Source: Bilifractor sp002394235 (GTDB lineage: Bacteria; Bacillota; Clostridia; Lachnospirales; Lachnospiraceae). From it: a stretch of 64,000 nt of DNA. Location: the NCBI RefSeq assembly GCF_052118845.1, contig NZ_JBQKGJ010000019.1, positions 1-64,000 on the forward strand, given 5' to 3'. Below the pieces are notes generated by a model. That model saw only the letters and a list, made by a program, of their open reading frames with translations, did not search any database and was not told the DNA's origin. The position numbers and the translations under genes are program-made. Below are positions 17,178-25,846 of the stretch, one piece after another; position 1 is the first letter of the stretch; the number at the start of each line of letters is the position of its first letter.

Positions 17178-18155
17178 TCAGACATCCTTACTTCTCAGAT
17201 CCAGGTACAGAACCTCATCCTCCGTGAGATCGATGTGAAGCGCTTCTATGTTCTCCTGCATTCTCGATATTTTCCGGGTGCTTACTACGGCAAAGGCATT
17301 GATCTTCTGCCGGAAGATCCACGCCATCGCGATCTGAGGCACGGTGCAGTGCTTTCTCTCCGCCAGCTTCTCACATCTGCGGAGCCGCTCCAGGTTATCC
17401 GGACACCAGTAACCCTTCATCGCCACCGTATCCATAATTTCCCCCGCCTTCTCCGGCGCGTCCGCATGTACCCTTCCCGAGAAAAGACCGCGTCCAAGGC
17501 TGGAATACGCGATGACAGGCATCTGTGTTCTGCGGTACCAGCTTCGCGCCTCCTCATTTGACGGACCGGAAATCGTAACGCAGCCGCCGCCCCACGGATC
17601 CGCCACCTGATCTGCCAGCCCAAAATTCGGGCTGGAGACAGAAAACGGAACCAGGCCATGCTTATAAGCGTACTCATTCGCTTCCTCTATTCTCCGGTGC
17701 GTCCAGTTCGATCCTCCGAAAACTCCGATCTTCCCTTCCGCCTTCAAGCCGTTCATGATCTCTACAATCACGCCGGCCTCCACATCCGGATCGTCCCTGT
17801 GCAGCAGGTAGATATCAATATAATCCGTGCACAGATACCGGCTTGATTTCTCAAAATCCTTCCGGATCTCCCTCTCGTTGATCCTCTTCCTTCCGCCCGG
17901 GCCTGGATGCCCGCACTTGCTCAGAAGAACAATCCGGTCACGATTTCCTCTGGCGGAAATCCATTTTCCCAGAGATTTCTCCGAATCCATATACTGCCGC
18001 GCCGTATCAAAAGCATTCACTCCCGCATCAAAAACCGCGTCGAGAAGCGCGTTATTGTCCAGCCCTTTCAAAAAGGTATCTCCGGCTGTTCCAAAAAAAA
18101 TCCTCGACACCTTCTTATTTATACCGGGAATGTCCCCATACATCATCTCTGCCAT
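17178..18155 (-). CDS. Aldo/keto reductase
   Basis: An NAD(P)H-dependent oxidoreductase with a TIM-barrel fold. The catalytic tetrad is visible: Asp in NAFDTARQY, Tyr in the same segment, Lys in VLLSKCG and His in YLLHRDD. The late motif for cofactor binding is FAVVSTRKISRMQEN. The substrate is unknown. The start at 18155 (325 aa, AAGGAG 12 nt upstream) fits the family better than a GTG 20 codons earlier that lacks an SD. Confidence 0.85.
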   Translation of the reverse strand: MAEMMYGDIPGINKKVSRIFFGTAGDTFLKGLDNNALLDAVFDAGVNAFDTARQYMDSEKSLGKWISARGNRDRIVLLSKCGHPGPGGRKRINEREIRKDFEKSSRYLCTDYIDIYLLHRDDPDVEAGVIVEIMNGLKAEGKIGVFGGSNWTHRRIEEANEYAYKHGLVPFSVSSPNFGLADQVADPWGGGCVTISGPSNEEARSWYRRTQMPVIAYSSLGRGLFSGRVHADAPEKAGEIMDTVAMKGYWCPDNLERLRRCEKLAERKHCTVPQIAMAWIFRQKINAFAVVSTRKISRMQENIEALHIDLTEDEVLYLDLRSKDV

Positions 18156-18324
18156 CTCTGATCCCCGCTCCTTCGATGCCCTGAAAATCTGTTCTGCAGA
18201 AAAATCTTTCCTCACAATATTCCATCTACCTTACATTGCCGCCATGCCGCTTCCTTGCTCCGGTCACAGACGTTCCATCTGCGGCGCCGCAAATATACAC
18301 AGCCTTGTCATTCTGTCCGCTTCC

Positions 18325-18966
18325 TCACCCGGAAATTCTTGGAAGGTCCCAACGAAAATGTGCTGCCAGGTAGCGAAGCAGTACAATAATCCCGAAGCTG
18401 ATCATCATCGCCATGCTGAAATCGATCCAGCGCGGAAGAAGATAGGCAGCCACAGCACCTGCTACAGAAGCCAGCGCATATACATGCCGCACAAAGACAT
18501 AGGGTTTTTTTCCCGCAAACAGATCCCGGAGTATTCCTCCCCCGATCCCGGTAACCACCCCGAGAAAAACGGAAAGGAAGAGATTCGTCTGCGTCAGAGA
18601 CCGTCCCGCCGAGACACCATCAATCGTAAACGCTGCCAATCCCAGGGTATCCGAGATCAGCAGCGCCCGCTCATAAATGCTCTTCAGCCGTTCCAGATGA
18701 AGCCGTCGCCTCTGAAGCTTTAACACGGCGAAGACAACGCCTGCAGTCGCAAAGGAAAGAATGATATAGACCGGATCCCGGAACACCACCGGCGGGAGAT
18801 TCCCGATCGTAAGATCACGGATAAAGCCCCCACCGGCCGCTGTCGTCAGAGCCAGAATCATGATGCCAAAGAGATCCAACCCCTGCTGAATCGCCGTCAT
18901 CGCCCCCGAAATCGCAAAGGCGCACGTTCCCAGCAGGTCCATGACATAGATAAAATCCCTTGCCAT
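18325..18966 (-). CDS. UPF0126/TRIC-family membrane protein
   Basis: The protein has 213 aa and seven predicted helices in two homologous halves. Each half has the Gly-rich signature: TTAAGGGFIRDLTIG in the first and GVVTGIGGGILRDLFAG in the second. The family (YadS/YicG) includes trimeric intracellular-cation-channel homologues and proposed glycine carriers; the substrate here is unknown. It starts 12 nt after the stop of the PNPOx-like gene, so the two form an operon. Confidence 0.88.
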   Translation of the reverse strand: MARDFIYVMDLLGTCAFAISGAMTAIQQGLDLFGIMILALTTAAGGGFIRDLTIGNLPPVVFRDPVYIILSFATAGVVFAVLKLQRRRLHLERLKSIYERALLISDTLGLAAFTIDGVSAGRSLTQTNLFLSVFLGVVTGIGGGILRDLFAGKKPYVFVRHVYALASVAGAVAAYLLPRWIDFSMAMMISFGIIVLLRYLAAHFRWDLPRISG

Positions 18967-18978
18967 CTGTCATGAAAA

Positions 18979-19374
18979 TCAGAACGTTACCGTTACCGGA
19001 TCTTCAGTAAAGCTGCAGATCGACGCGGCTGCGTTCTTCAGATAAAAAACAGCGGTATTGCCGTCTCCGGCCGCATACATATCCTTCAGCTCCGGATTTG
19101 CGTCAAGCATCGCCTGCTGCGCCTCTATCCTCTCGTCATAAACCGCCTCCGCATTCAGGCGGATCCACTTGCCCTTGGCCATTCCACTGATTGCGATATG
19201 CGGATGCGCCAGCAGCTGCTTCGCCACGTTCTTCTTCAGTCCGGTCTGAATATACAGCTTTCCCTCAAAGATATTCTGCGCCCCGAACGGACGCACCTGA
19301 GGATTTCCCTCATCATCCACGGTCGCCAGATACCAGGTTCCGGCATTCTTTAAAAATTCGAATACTTCTTCCAT
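18979..19374 (-). CDS. Pyridoxamine 5'-phosphate oxidase-like flavoprotein
   Basis: This 131-residue split-barrel FMN-binding protein carries TWYLATVDDEGNPQVRPFG and LYIQTGLKKNVAKQL, which match small clostridial PNPOx-like proteins. It is too short and divergent to be called PdxH. A general NAD(P)H:flavin or F420-type redox role is possible. AGAGG lies upstream of the ATG. It is followed closely by the UPF0126 gene. Confidence 0.85.
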   Translation of the reverse strand: MEEVFEFLKNAGTWYLATVDDEGNPQVRPFGAQNIFEGKLYIQTGLKKNVAKQLLAHPHIAISGMAKGKWIRLNAEAVYDERIEAQQAMLDANPELKDMYAAGDGNTAVFYLKNAAASICSFTEDPVTVTF

Positions 19375-19432
19375 TCTGTACCTCTCTTTTGCCTGGAATC
19401 AATCTGTTATGTTTCCGTACGGATTATTCGAT

Positions 19433-21223
19433 TTATCCGATCGGTTCAAAATCCGCAGCTCCGTGCTTGCAGATCGGGCAGATGAAATCCGGCGGGAGCT
19501 CCTCTCCCTCATAGACATAGCCGCAGACGGTACATACCCAGCCCTTCTTGCCTTCTGTCTTCGGCTTCGGCTTTACATTCTTCTGATAGTAGGTATAGGT
19601 CATCGTATCCTTGTCCGACAGCACACGGGCCTCCGAAACGGTGCAGATGAACATACCGTGCGTATCCAGATCCACATAAGACTCCACTTCCAGAGACATC
19701 ACCGCGTTAATATAGCGGGGCAGAATCCGCAGTCCATTGTCGGAGCGGAACTCCTCAACTCCCTCAAACTTGTCGGCAGCCCGTCCGCTCTGGAATCCGT
19801 AACGCTCAAAAACGGAGAACGGTGCCTCCACAGACAGACAGTTCACATTCAGCTTTCCTGTCTGTTTGATCACGTGATAGGTGTAGTTTCTCTTGTTGAT
19901 ATTTACGGCAATCCGGTTCGGCGTATCTGTCAGCTGCGTCACCGTATTGCAGATCATTCCGTTATCCTTCTTGCCGTCGTTGGTGGTGATTACATACAGG
20001 CCGTATCCGATCCGGAACAAAGCGGTCATATCATTCTTCGCTGCTTTTTCCGTAGACAGAGCCTTATAATCCATCGTCAGCTCCTCCGCCATCTTCTTCA
20101 GCGCATCCTTGCTGTCCGCCTTCAGTGCGGAATGGATCGTGACACTGGTATTGACATATGTCATCTTCTTGCAGCCAGCCAGCTTCTCCTTCATCAGCTT
20201 CAGCGCAAGCGGAGACCAGGTTCCGTTCTCGATAAAGGCAACCGTGCGGTTCTGGAAATTTCTCTCGGTCAGATGATCAATGAACTGACGCATGAACGGG
20301 AAGAGCTCCGCATTGTAAGTCGTCGTCGCCAGAACCAGCTTGCTGTAACGGAACGCATCCGCAACGGCAAGAGACATATCTGTTCTCGCCAGATCGTGAA
20401 CCACAACCTTCGGCGCACCGCCCTCACGAAGCATCTCGGCCAGCTGCTCCACCGCGGCTCTGGTGTGTCCATAGACGGAAGTGAACGCGATTACGATTCC
20501 CTCTTCCTCCGGTGTATAGGAAGACCACTTGTCATACAGATCAATATAATGTCCCAGATTCTCCGACAGAACCGGTCCGTGAAGCGGGCAGATCATCTGG
20601 ATGTCCAGCGTCGCAGCAGTCTTCAGAAGCTTCTGAACCTGCGCGCCATATTTTCCGACAATACCAATGTAATAGCGGCGGCTTTCATCATCCCACGGCT
20701 CCTCCTCATCGAGAGCACCGAATTTGCCGAAGCCGTCAGCAGAGAACAGAACCTTATCCGTACTGTCATAGGTGACCATAACCTCCGGCCAGTGTACCAT
20801 CGGCGCAAACACAAAGGTCAGAGTGTGCTTTCCAAGGCAGAGCGTTCCCCCGTTTTCCACTTCTTCCGTGTGAATGGACGGATCCATGTCAAAGAACTGA
20901 TTCATCATCGCGAACGTCTTCTTGTTCGCCACGATAACGGTGTCCGGATAAATCTTCATGAAATTCATGATGTTCGCGGAATGATCCGGCTCCATATGCT
21001 GTACAATCAGGTAATCCGGCTTGCGCTCTCCCAGCACCTCCGCCAGATTGTCCAGCCACTCATGCGTGAACTTGATATCCACAGTGTCCATGACCGCAAT
21101 CTTCTCATCCATGATAACATATGAATTGTAAGACATTCCGTGGGGAACTTTATACTGCCCCTCGAAAAGGTCAATCTTGTGGTCATTGACTCCGATGTAG
21201 CGGATGTCCTCTGTAACCCTCAT
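19433..21223 (-). CDS. Flavodiiron protein with flavin-reductase and rubredoxin modules
   Basis: This cytosolic O2 or NO reductase has four parts. A metallo-beta-lactamase-like diiron domain carries the ligands HMEPDH, HWPEV, SADGFG and PLHGP. A flavodoxin domain follows (about 255-400: IAFTSVYGHTRAA), then a flavin-reductase-like split barrel (about 405-550). The C-terminal rubredoxin has two Cys pairs (CTVCGYVY and CPICKHG). The fused rubredoxin and reductase domains probably deliver electrons internally. AAGGAGG precedes the ATG. It is a typical oxygen-defence enzyme of strict anaerobes. Confidence 0.92.
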   Translation of the reverse strand: MRVTEDIRYIGVNDHKIDLFEGQYKVPHGMSYNSYVIMDEKIAVMDTVDIKFTHEWLDNLAEVLGERKPDYLIVQHMEPDHSANIMNFMKIYPDTVIVANKKTFAMMNQFFDMDPSIHTEEVENGGTLCLGKHTLTFVFAPMVHWPEVMVTYDSTDKVLFSADGFGKFGALDEEEPWDDESRRYYIGIVGKYGAQVQKLLKTAATLDIQMICPLHGPVLSENLGHYIDLYDKWSSYTPEEEGIVIAFTSVYGHTRAAVEQLAEMLREGGAPKVVVHDLARTDMSLAVADAFRYSKLVLATTTYNAELFPFMRQFIDHLTERNFQNRTVAFIENGTWSPLALKLMKEKLAGCKKMTYVNTSVTIHSALKADSKDALKKMAEELTMDYKALSTEKAAKNDMTALFRIGYGLYVITTNDGKKDNGMICNTVTQLTDTPNRIAVNINKRNYTYHVIKQTGKLNVNCLSVEAPFSVFERYGFQSGRAADKFEGVEEFRSDNGLRILPRYINAVMSLEVESYVDLDTHGMFICTVSEARVLSDKDTMTYTYYQKNVKPKPKTEGKKGWVCTVCGYVYEGEELPPDFICPICKHGAADFEPIG

Positions 21224-21374
21224 TTCAGTAAGCCTCCTTTATTCAGAATGCAAAATTCCAGTACATATATAACTTCGTTCATTTTTTATCATACTATAGA
21301 AAGCAAGGTTTTTCCACCGGAAGAATACAATCTCACGAACGAAAAATTCTGTTTCCATAGGATGCTGCCGATGC

Positions 21375-22703
21375 TTAAGATGCAGAAATCCTGTTTAGAA
21401 TCACCTCATTCATTTGATCATACGAATTCCAGTATTCAGGTTTTACATCAATAGAGGAATATTTAAAGAGATTCTTCAACTTTTCCATAATCCCCTCTGC
21501 ACTGAAACCGGTGTATCGGACGATATTTTCGTCCGTAATCGAAACCATTTCATGTGCCGCCTTATTGCGGACATCTTCTTCAATCTTGCGGATGGAATCA
21601 ACGAGCTCTACCATTTTCTGATCAGTGTCTCTAAAATGATCGAGCAGCTTTACAAAGTGATCTGATTTTACAAACCCACACTGAAATCCCGCTGAATACC
21701 CTTCATTCAATACATCCATGACCCCTGAATCAGCCAGCCTGTCTCTATCCCACCGCCTTATTCCAGCTTTATCTGTCCGAATGTATTTCTCTACATCTAC
21801 ATGACAACGATTCTTTAATATATTTTCAAACAGCCCTGTAATGAGCGGCGAAATTGCTCTGACAAAATCCGCATACTCTCCTTTTCGCCGTCTGATGTCA
21901 AGTGACAGGGCATATTCAAACAATATCTCGTCCCTGTCCCGCTTTATCGGAATGCAGTTGTTCTTCTCCTCTCGATCTATTTTGTTTGCAGCCGGAAGAT
22001 TCAGAAGTATTCTGTTAACCGCCATATCAAGCAAACTGCGGTAGCGTTCTGCGCTTCCATCAACAATTTCGTCTGCTACAACCACTGCCGCCTGATAATC
22101 ATATTCTCTGACAAGCTTTTTGATAATTTCCTCCTGCTTCAGTCGAATAAGCCCCGGACTATGAATCTCCCTGCATCGGTTTTCATAATTGTTCTGATTA
22201 TCTTCATCAACATCCCATGCAAGTTTTACATCATATCCATCCCTGGTATGATTATTGATTTTACGAACAGGTGTACTTACCTGAATAGCGATACATCGTA
22301 TTTCTCCCAGATTGGCCAGCACCTGCAGACAGCTCTTCATCGCAGGTGTACCTGACGAAACATTTAATAGCAGACGATCACTTGTATCCATTTTCTCTGT
22401 AATATTCAACAGTAATTTTCGAAAATCATGATAGAAAAAATCAAAATCCTGAACATTCACCAGATCCGGCCGCTCACATTCCTCAATTTCTATCTCATGA
22501 TTCTGCAGCTTTTGAAGCTGTCGAAGGCAATAGCGGTATCGATCATCCTTCGCCTGAAAGTCCATCATTTCCTTTGACATATACAGAATCACTTTATCTG
22601 GTTTATAACAACGACATATATGAAGCATCGACCCATCTCTGCCGTTATTCCATGAAATAGGATCCGTTCCCCCAACTGGCGAAAAAAGAATAGTCTGATT
22701 CAT
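21375..22703 (-). CDS. csm6: Csm6-type CARF-HEPN ribonuclease
   Basis: This 442-residue protein is of normal Csm6 length. The N-terminal CARF-type domain has the ligand-loop motif NVSSGTPAM (about 114-122). The C-terminal HEPN domain has the RNase motif R379-x4-H384 (RNKAAH). In type III-A CRISPR systems Csm6 is a cytosolic RNase switched on by cyclic oligoadenylate made by Cas10. It is the last gene of a cas1-cas2-csm6 remnant. No cas10/csm1-5, cas6 or array is in the window, so its activator would have to come from elsewhere. The frame is intact and the codon use is more AT-rich than its neighbours. Confidence 0.85.
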   Translation of the reverse strand: MNQTILFSPVGGTDPISWNNGRDGSMLHICRCYKPDKVILYMSKEMMDFQAKDDRYRYCLRQLQKLQNHEIEIEECERPDLVNVQDFDFFYHDFRKLLLNITEKMDTSDRLLLNVSSGTPAMKSCLQVLANLGEIRCIAIQVSTPVRKINNHTRDGYDVKLAWDVDEDNQNNYENRCREIHSPGLIRLKQEEIIKKLVREYDYQAAVVVADEIVDGSAERYRSLLDMAVNRILLNLPAANKIDREEKNNCIPIKRDRDEILFEYALSLDIRRRKGEYADFVRAISPLITGLFENILKNRCHVDVEKYIRTDKAGIRRWDRDRLADSGVMDVLNEGYSAGFQCGFVKSDHFVKLLDHFRDTDQKMVELVDSIRKIEEDVRNKAAHEMVSITDENIVRYTGFSAEGIMEKLKNLFKYSSIDVKPEYWNSYDQMNEVILNRISAS

Positions 22704-22742
22704 ATGTTTTTTCCTTTTTAAGATGTAGCTGAATTTTTATTC

Positions 22743-23093
22743 TCAGATTATGATAACATCTTCCAGCTCTTCATAGTCCTTATTTCCGAATGTCTCGATC
22801 TCTTCTTGTCCCAGTATCTTATATACTCTTACATTGTCATCCTCCTTAAGCTTCTTCTTTAAACCTTCAATCAACCTTCTGTATTGGTTTTTATTTAATC
22901 TGGCTTCAAAGCAGGACTTCTGAACTCGTTGTCCAAACGAATTTAAATATTTGGAGATTTTCAACCGGTGTTTATTGTCACTGATATCATAAATAATCAG
23001 CACAATATACTTAACCTCTCGACTGGTCTCGAACAATTCTTCATTATATTCTGGTACATCTTCTGATTCTGCTTCTCTGATCATACGTTTCAC
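22743..23093 (-). CDS. cas2: Cas2 adaptation endonuclease
   Basis: This 116-residue protein has the Cas2 ferredoxin-like core: the beta-1 segment IVLIIYDISDNKHRLKI with the conserved Asp, then SFGQRVQKSCFEARL. An N-terminal extension of about 25 residues is unusual. The GTG start overlaps the stop of the cas1 remnant (GTGA). Cas2 works only in a complex with Cas1, which is destroyed here, so the gene is probably idle. Confidence 0.9.
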   Translation of the reverse strand: MKRMIREAESEDVPEYNEELFETSREVKYIVLIIYDISDNKHRLKISKYLNSFGQRVQKSCFEARLNKNQYRRLIEGLKKKLKEDDNVRVYKILGQEEIETFGNKDYEELEDVIII

Positions 23094-23332
23094 CTGATCC
23101 TTAACGGCTCATAAGAAGAAAAGTCCCCTTCTTCCACGCAATGTGCAATGCTCTTCACCTGCCACCAGATTCCCCGTCGAAAACTGACAGGGTTGTCCAG
23201 ATATGACAGGTAGCTCATATCTTTCATCATTTTCTCCTCCAGTTCCCTTACGAACTTGCGCAGAATTTCCTTTCCCATTATCACTGCACCGGTCTCTTCG
23301 TCTATCGAAAAATCATCAATAGATACCTCATT
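23090..23332 (-). pseudogene. cas1: C-terminal remnant of Cas1 integrase
   Basis: About 80 codons remain open after an in-frame TGA (23333-23335). They include VMGKEILRKFVRELEEKM-like, PVSFRRGIWWQVKSIAHC and the terminal YEPLRIR, which match the C-terminal end of Cas1. The catalytic residues (Glu, His, Asp, further upstream in Cas1) are missing. The 5' flank is non-coding DNA with tandem repeats, so a deletion or replacement removed the rest of the gene. Confidence 0.75.
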
Positions 23333-23354
23333 TCAACCGTCTATCACATTTTTT

Positions 23355-23430
23355 ACACGACTTTTTACCATAATCTGCCATTTATTTACATGCCTTTTTG
23401 CCATGATCTGCCACTTTATACACGACTTTT
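23355..23430. repeat. 32-33-bp tandem repeat next to the cas1 remnant
   Basis: Units start at 23355 (33 nt), 23388 (32 nt) and 23420 (partial) and share ACACGACTTTTTACCATAAT with a later CTGCCA. The units abut with no spacers, so this is not a CRISPR array. Confidence 0.65.
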
Positions 23431-23432
23431 CA

Positions 23433-23560
23433 AAGAGACATCCATGCAGTGAAGGCCATGCCCCGCAGATGGGGCACTACATGCCGTATTGGCTTCGGAT
23501 TGCTCGCTGCTCTGCATTTTTGCCGTCGAAGGCGTCACGATATAACTCGTTGACGAAAAA
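23433..23560. repeat. Dispersed mosaic repeat, copy D (degenerate)
   Basis: The palindrome ATGCCCCGCAGATGGGGCAC and the following GGATTGCTCGCTGCTC segment resemble modules near 61-90, 39750 and 39815. It separates the CRISPR ruin from the CDF gene. Confidence 0.5.
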
Positions 23561-23608
23561 ACAGATAGCGCGATAATTTTCAAGATGCTATAGTAGGAAA
23601 GAACTAAT

Positions 23609-24787
23609 TTGGAAAAGAAAATAGTAAGAAAAAGAAATGGAGCGTTTTTATATATGACCCATCAGAACACAAGAACCCGGGAAATCGTCCGCGTCGGACG
23701 CACAGCCATCCTTGTCAGTGTCGTCCTGGCACTGCTCGAGGCTCTTGAGGGTGTCTTTTCCGGATCTGTTTCCATGATCCTCGACGGCCTGAGCCATATC
23801 ACCGAAGCAAGCAATGCTGTGATCACGGTTCTCGGCGCCAGACTTGCCGGAAAGCCCGCAGACCGCAAGCACCCCTTCGGGTATGGAAGAGTGGAGTATC
23901 TCAGCGGACTTCTCATTGCCGGCCTGACAGCCTATGCGGGAATCACCGGTATTCTCGGCGGCATTCAGTCCGTCCTGCATCCGTCGCGCCCTCGCTTCAC
24001 CGTTTATTCCTTCTCGATTATTATCATCAGCATGATCGCACGAATTGTTGTGGGGCGCCATGATATTCACACCGGTCAGCACACAGACTCCAGAGCTCTC
24101 ACACAGACCGGAAAATCCGAGCTCAAGCATTCTCTGCTGTCTCTGGTAACCGTCGCCGGAATGCTGGTTTATACAGTTTTCCATGTCTCCATTGAGTCCT
24201 GGCTTGCCATCGTGATTTCGGCGGACATTCTGTTCGGAGGTCTGATCATGATGCGGGATATGCTGTCCTCCATGCTCGGCGAGAGAATGGAAGAAGAACT
24301 GGCTCAGGACGTCGAAAGAACGATCCTCGAAGAAGAACAGGTCCTTGGCGCATATGATATGTCCCTCAACAATTATGGTCCGGGACGTCACACCGGTTCG
24401 GTTCATATCGCAATCCCGGATACTCTCTCAGTGGTCGAGCTGGACAAGATCACACGCAGAATCACACAGCGTGTATATCAAAAGCACGGCGTATTCCTGA
24501 CCGGCATCGGTATCTATACGCAGAACACGACAGATCCTGAAGTCATCCGGATCCGCGAGGATATCACCGCTCACGCCATGAGCCATCCCTATGTCGAACA
24601 GGTGCACGGTTTCTATCTGGATCCGGACGAGAAGAAAATCCGCTTTGACACTGTCGTGAGCTTCGACGCGCCCGACCGCATGCAGGTAAAAGACCAAATC
24701 CGCAGTGAAACCGCCGAAAGATACCCGGAATACTCCGTTCAAGTATCGCTCGACACCGATTTTGGAATGCTCCCCGCTAAAAAATAA
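23609..24787 (+). CDS. Cation diffusion facilitator (CDF) family transporter
   Basis: This 392-residue membrane protein belongs to a family of proton-driven metal exporters. The conserved stretch after helix 2 (GKPADRKHPFGYGRVEYLSG) is clear, and a cytoplasmic C-terminal domain of about 200 residues, longer than usual, follows the six helices. Metal-site positions differ from common CDFs: helix 2 reads DGLSHITEAS, and the helix 5 segment reads SELKHSLLS where an Asp pair is usual. The start is a TTG at 23609 (AGGAAAG upstream) or an ATG at 23654. The metal is unknown. Confidence 0.85.
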   Translation: MEKKIVRKRNGAFLYMTHQNTRTREIVRVGRTAILVSVVLALLEALEGVFSGSVSMILDGLSHITEASNAVITVLGARLAGKPADRKHPFGYGRVEYLSGLLIAGLTAYAGITGILGGIQSVLHPSRPRFTVYSFSIIIISMIARIVVGRHDIHTGQHTDSRALTQTGKSELKHSLLSLVTVAGMLVYTVFHVSIESWLAIVISADILFGGLIMMRDMLSSMLGERMEEELAQDVERTILEEEQVLGAYDMSLNNYGPGRHTGSVHIAIPDTLSVVELDKITRRITQRVYQKHGVFLTGIGIYTQNTTDPEVIRIREDITAHAMSHPYVEQVHGFYLDPDEKKIRFDTVVSFDAPDRMQVKDQIRSETAERYPEYSVQVSLDTDFGMLPAKK

Positions 24788-24900
24788 GGCACCTGTGAAA
24801 TCCTTCAGGTAAAATCACTCCCCTGATTCGTGCGAAACGCTGTCACAGAAAACAGATGAGCAGAGAACCGCTCTCACGCCATAAAAGGAGGAGAACCAGG

Positions 24901-25770
24901 ATGAAAAGACAGGAACTGATTCAGCGGTCGATATCCATCATCACCGAATATTACAAGAACAATCTCGAACCCTTCTTTGATTGCCTCGCCGAGGATGTGC
25001 TGTGGTTCGGTCCCAGGAAAGACCAGATCCTGCGCGGCAGAGAAACGATAATCCGCACATGGCGTTCCGTGGATCAGCATCCGACCTTTTCCATGGGAAA
25101 TATCACGGAACACAGTGTCTCCATCGGAACAAATGTCCTGGAGGTCATGCTGGAATATGACGTCTACACCTACTTTGAAAACGGTGAGGTTGACCGTCAC
25201 CATCAGCGGCTGCACATGTCCTGGGGATGCCGGAGGGAGCAGACTGACAGCGGAAGCCGGGAACTGATCCCCCGGGTTTACATGATCCACATATCCAATA
25301 TCATTGAGGAGGAGCCAGCGGCACCTGAAAGCGGCAATGCTCAGAATCGCTCTGTCCTCCCGAAAGTCTACGCCGGCTCCTCCTCCGAATCTCATATCGA
25401 TGCCGCCGGTACCGGGTATTCGGGGCTCTCCTTCCGAAGCGTCATGGGAAAGGGTGACAACATCATCACATACTTTTTCAACTCCGCTACGGTTCTGTGG
25501 ATTGAAAGCACGGACAACGGACGTCATTCTCTGATCCATGCCCTCGACGGCACCTACAAATCCATTGAGCCGCTCCGGTATTATGAGTCGGGCTTCTCGG
25601 GCTCACTTCTTCGCGCACACGTGAGCTATCTGGTCAACCCGCTGTACGTGCGTTCCCTGAAGCGCTTCGAAATAACAATGACCGACGGCACCATTCTGCC
25701 GGTGCCCGAGAAAAAATACACCGCCTTCCGCGACCGTCTCCTGAATTGGAAACCGGAGGTTCCCCGGTGA
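24901..25770 (+). CDS. NTF2/SnoaL-like + LytTR-domain regulator
   Basis: This protein of about 289 aa has an N-terminal SnoaL-like fold (YYKNNLEPFFDCLAEDVLWF, GRETIIRTW) in the place of a receiver domain. Its C-terminal domain is of the LytTR DNA-binding type (LLRAHVSYLVNPLYVRSL, then MTDGTILPVPEKKY). A low-complexity linker separates the two. It is therefore probably a one-component transcription regulator that senses a small ligand. The strong AAGGAGG 9 nt before the ATG at 24901 fixes the start. The CDF gene is 113 nt upstream on the same strand, so the two may be cotranscribed. Confidence 0.8.
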   Translation: MKRQELIQRSISIITEYYKNNLEPFFDCLAEDVLWFGPRKDQILRGRETIIRTWRSVDQHPTFSMGNITEHSVSIGTNVLEVMLEYDVYTYFENGEVDRHHQRLHMSWGCRREQTDSGSRELIPRVYMIHISNIIEEEPAAPESGNAQNRSVLPKVYAGSSSESHIDAAGTGYSGLSFRSVMGKGDNIITYFFNSATVLWIESTDNGRHSLIHALDGTYKSIEPLRYYESGFSGSLLRAHVSYLVNPLYVRSLKRFEITMTDGTILPVPEKKYTAFRDRLLNWKPEVPR

Positions 25771-25846
25771 AGCGCCCGTCCCGAACCATCCCGAGTTTTT
25801 AACTCAACCGAGCAATACTCAAAAAATACATTTTGTTTTGATAAAT

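Noticed and set aside
19409..21124. A 571-codon plus-strand open frame opposite the flavodiiron gene
   Set aside because: Composition and position show it is the antisense shadow of a well-supported gene.
23355..23430. Possible CRISPR array beside the cas1 remnant
   Set aside because: The repeated units abut with no unique spacers and diverge from each other, so this is an ordinary tandem repeat.
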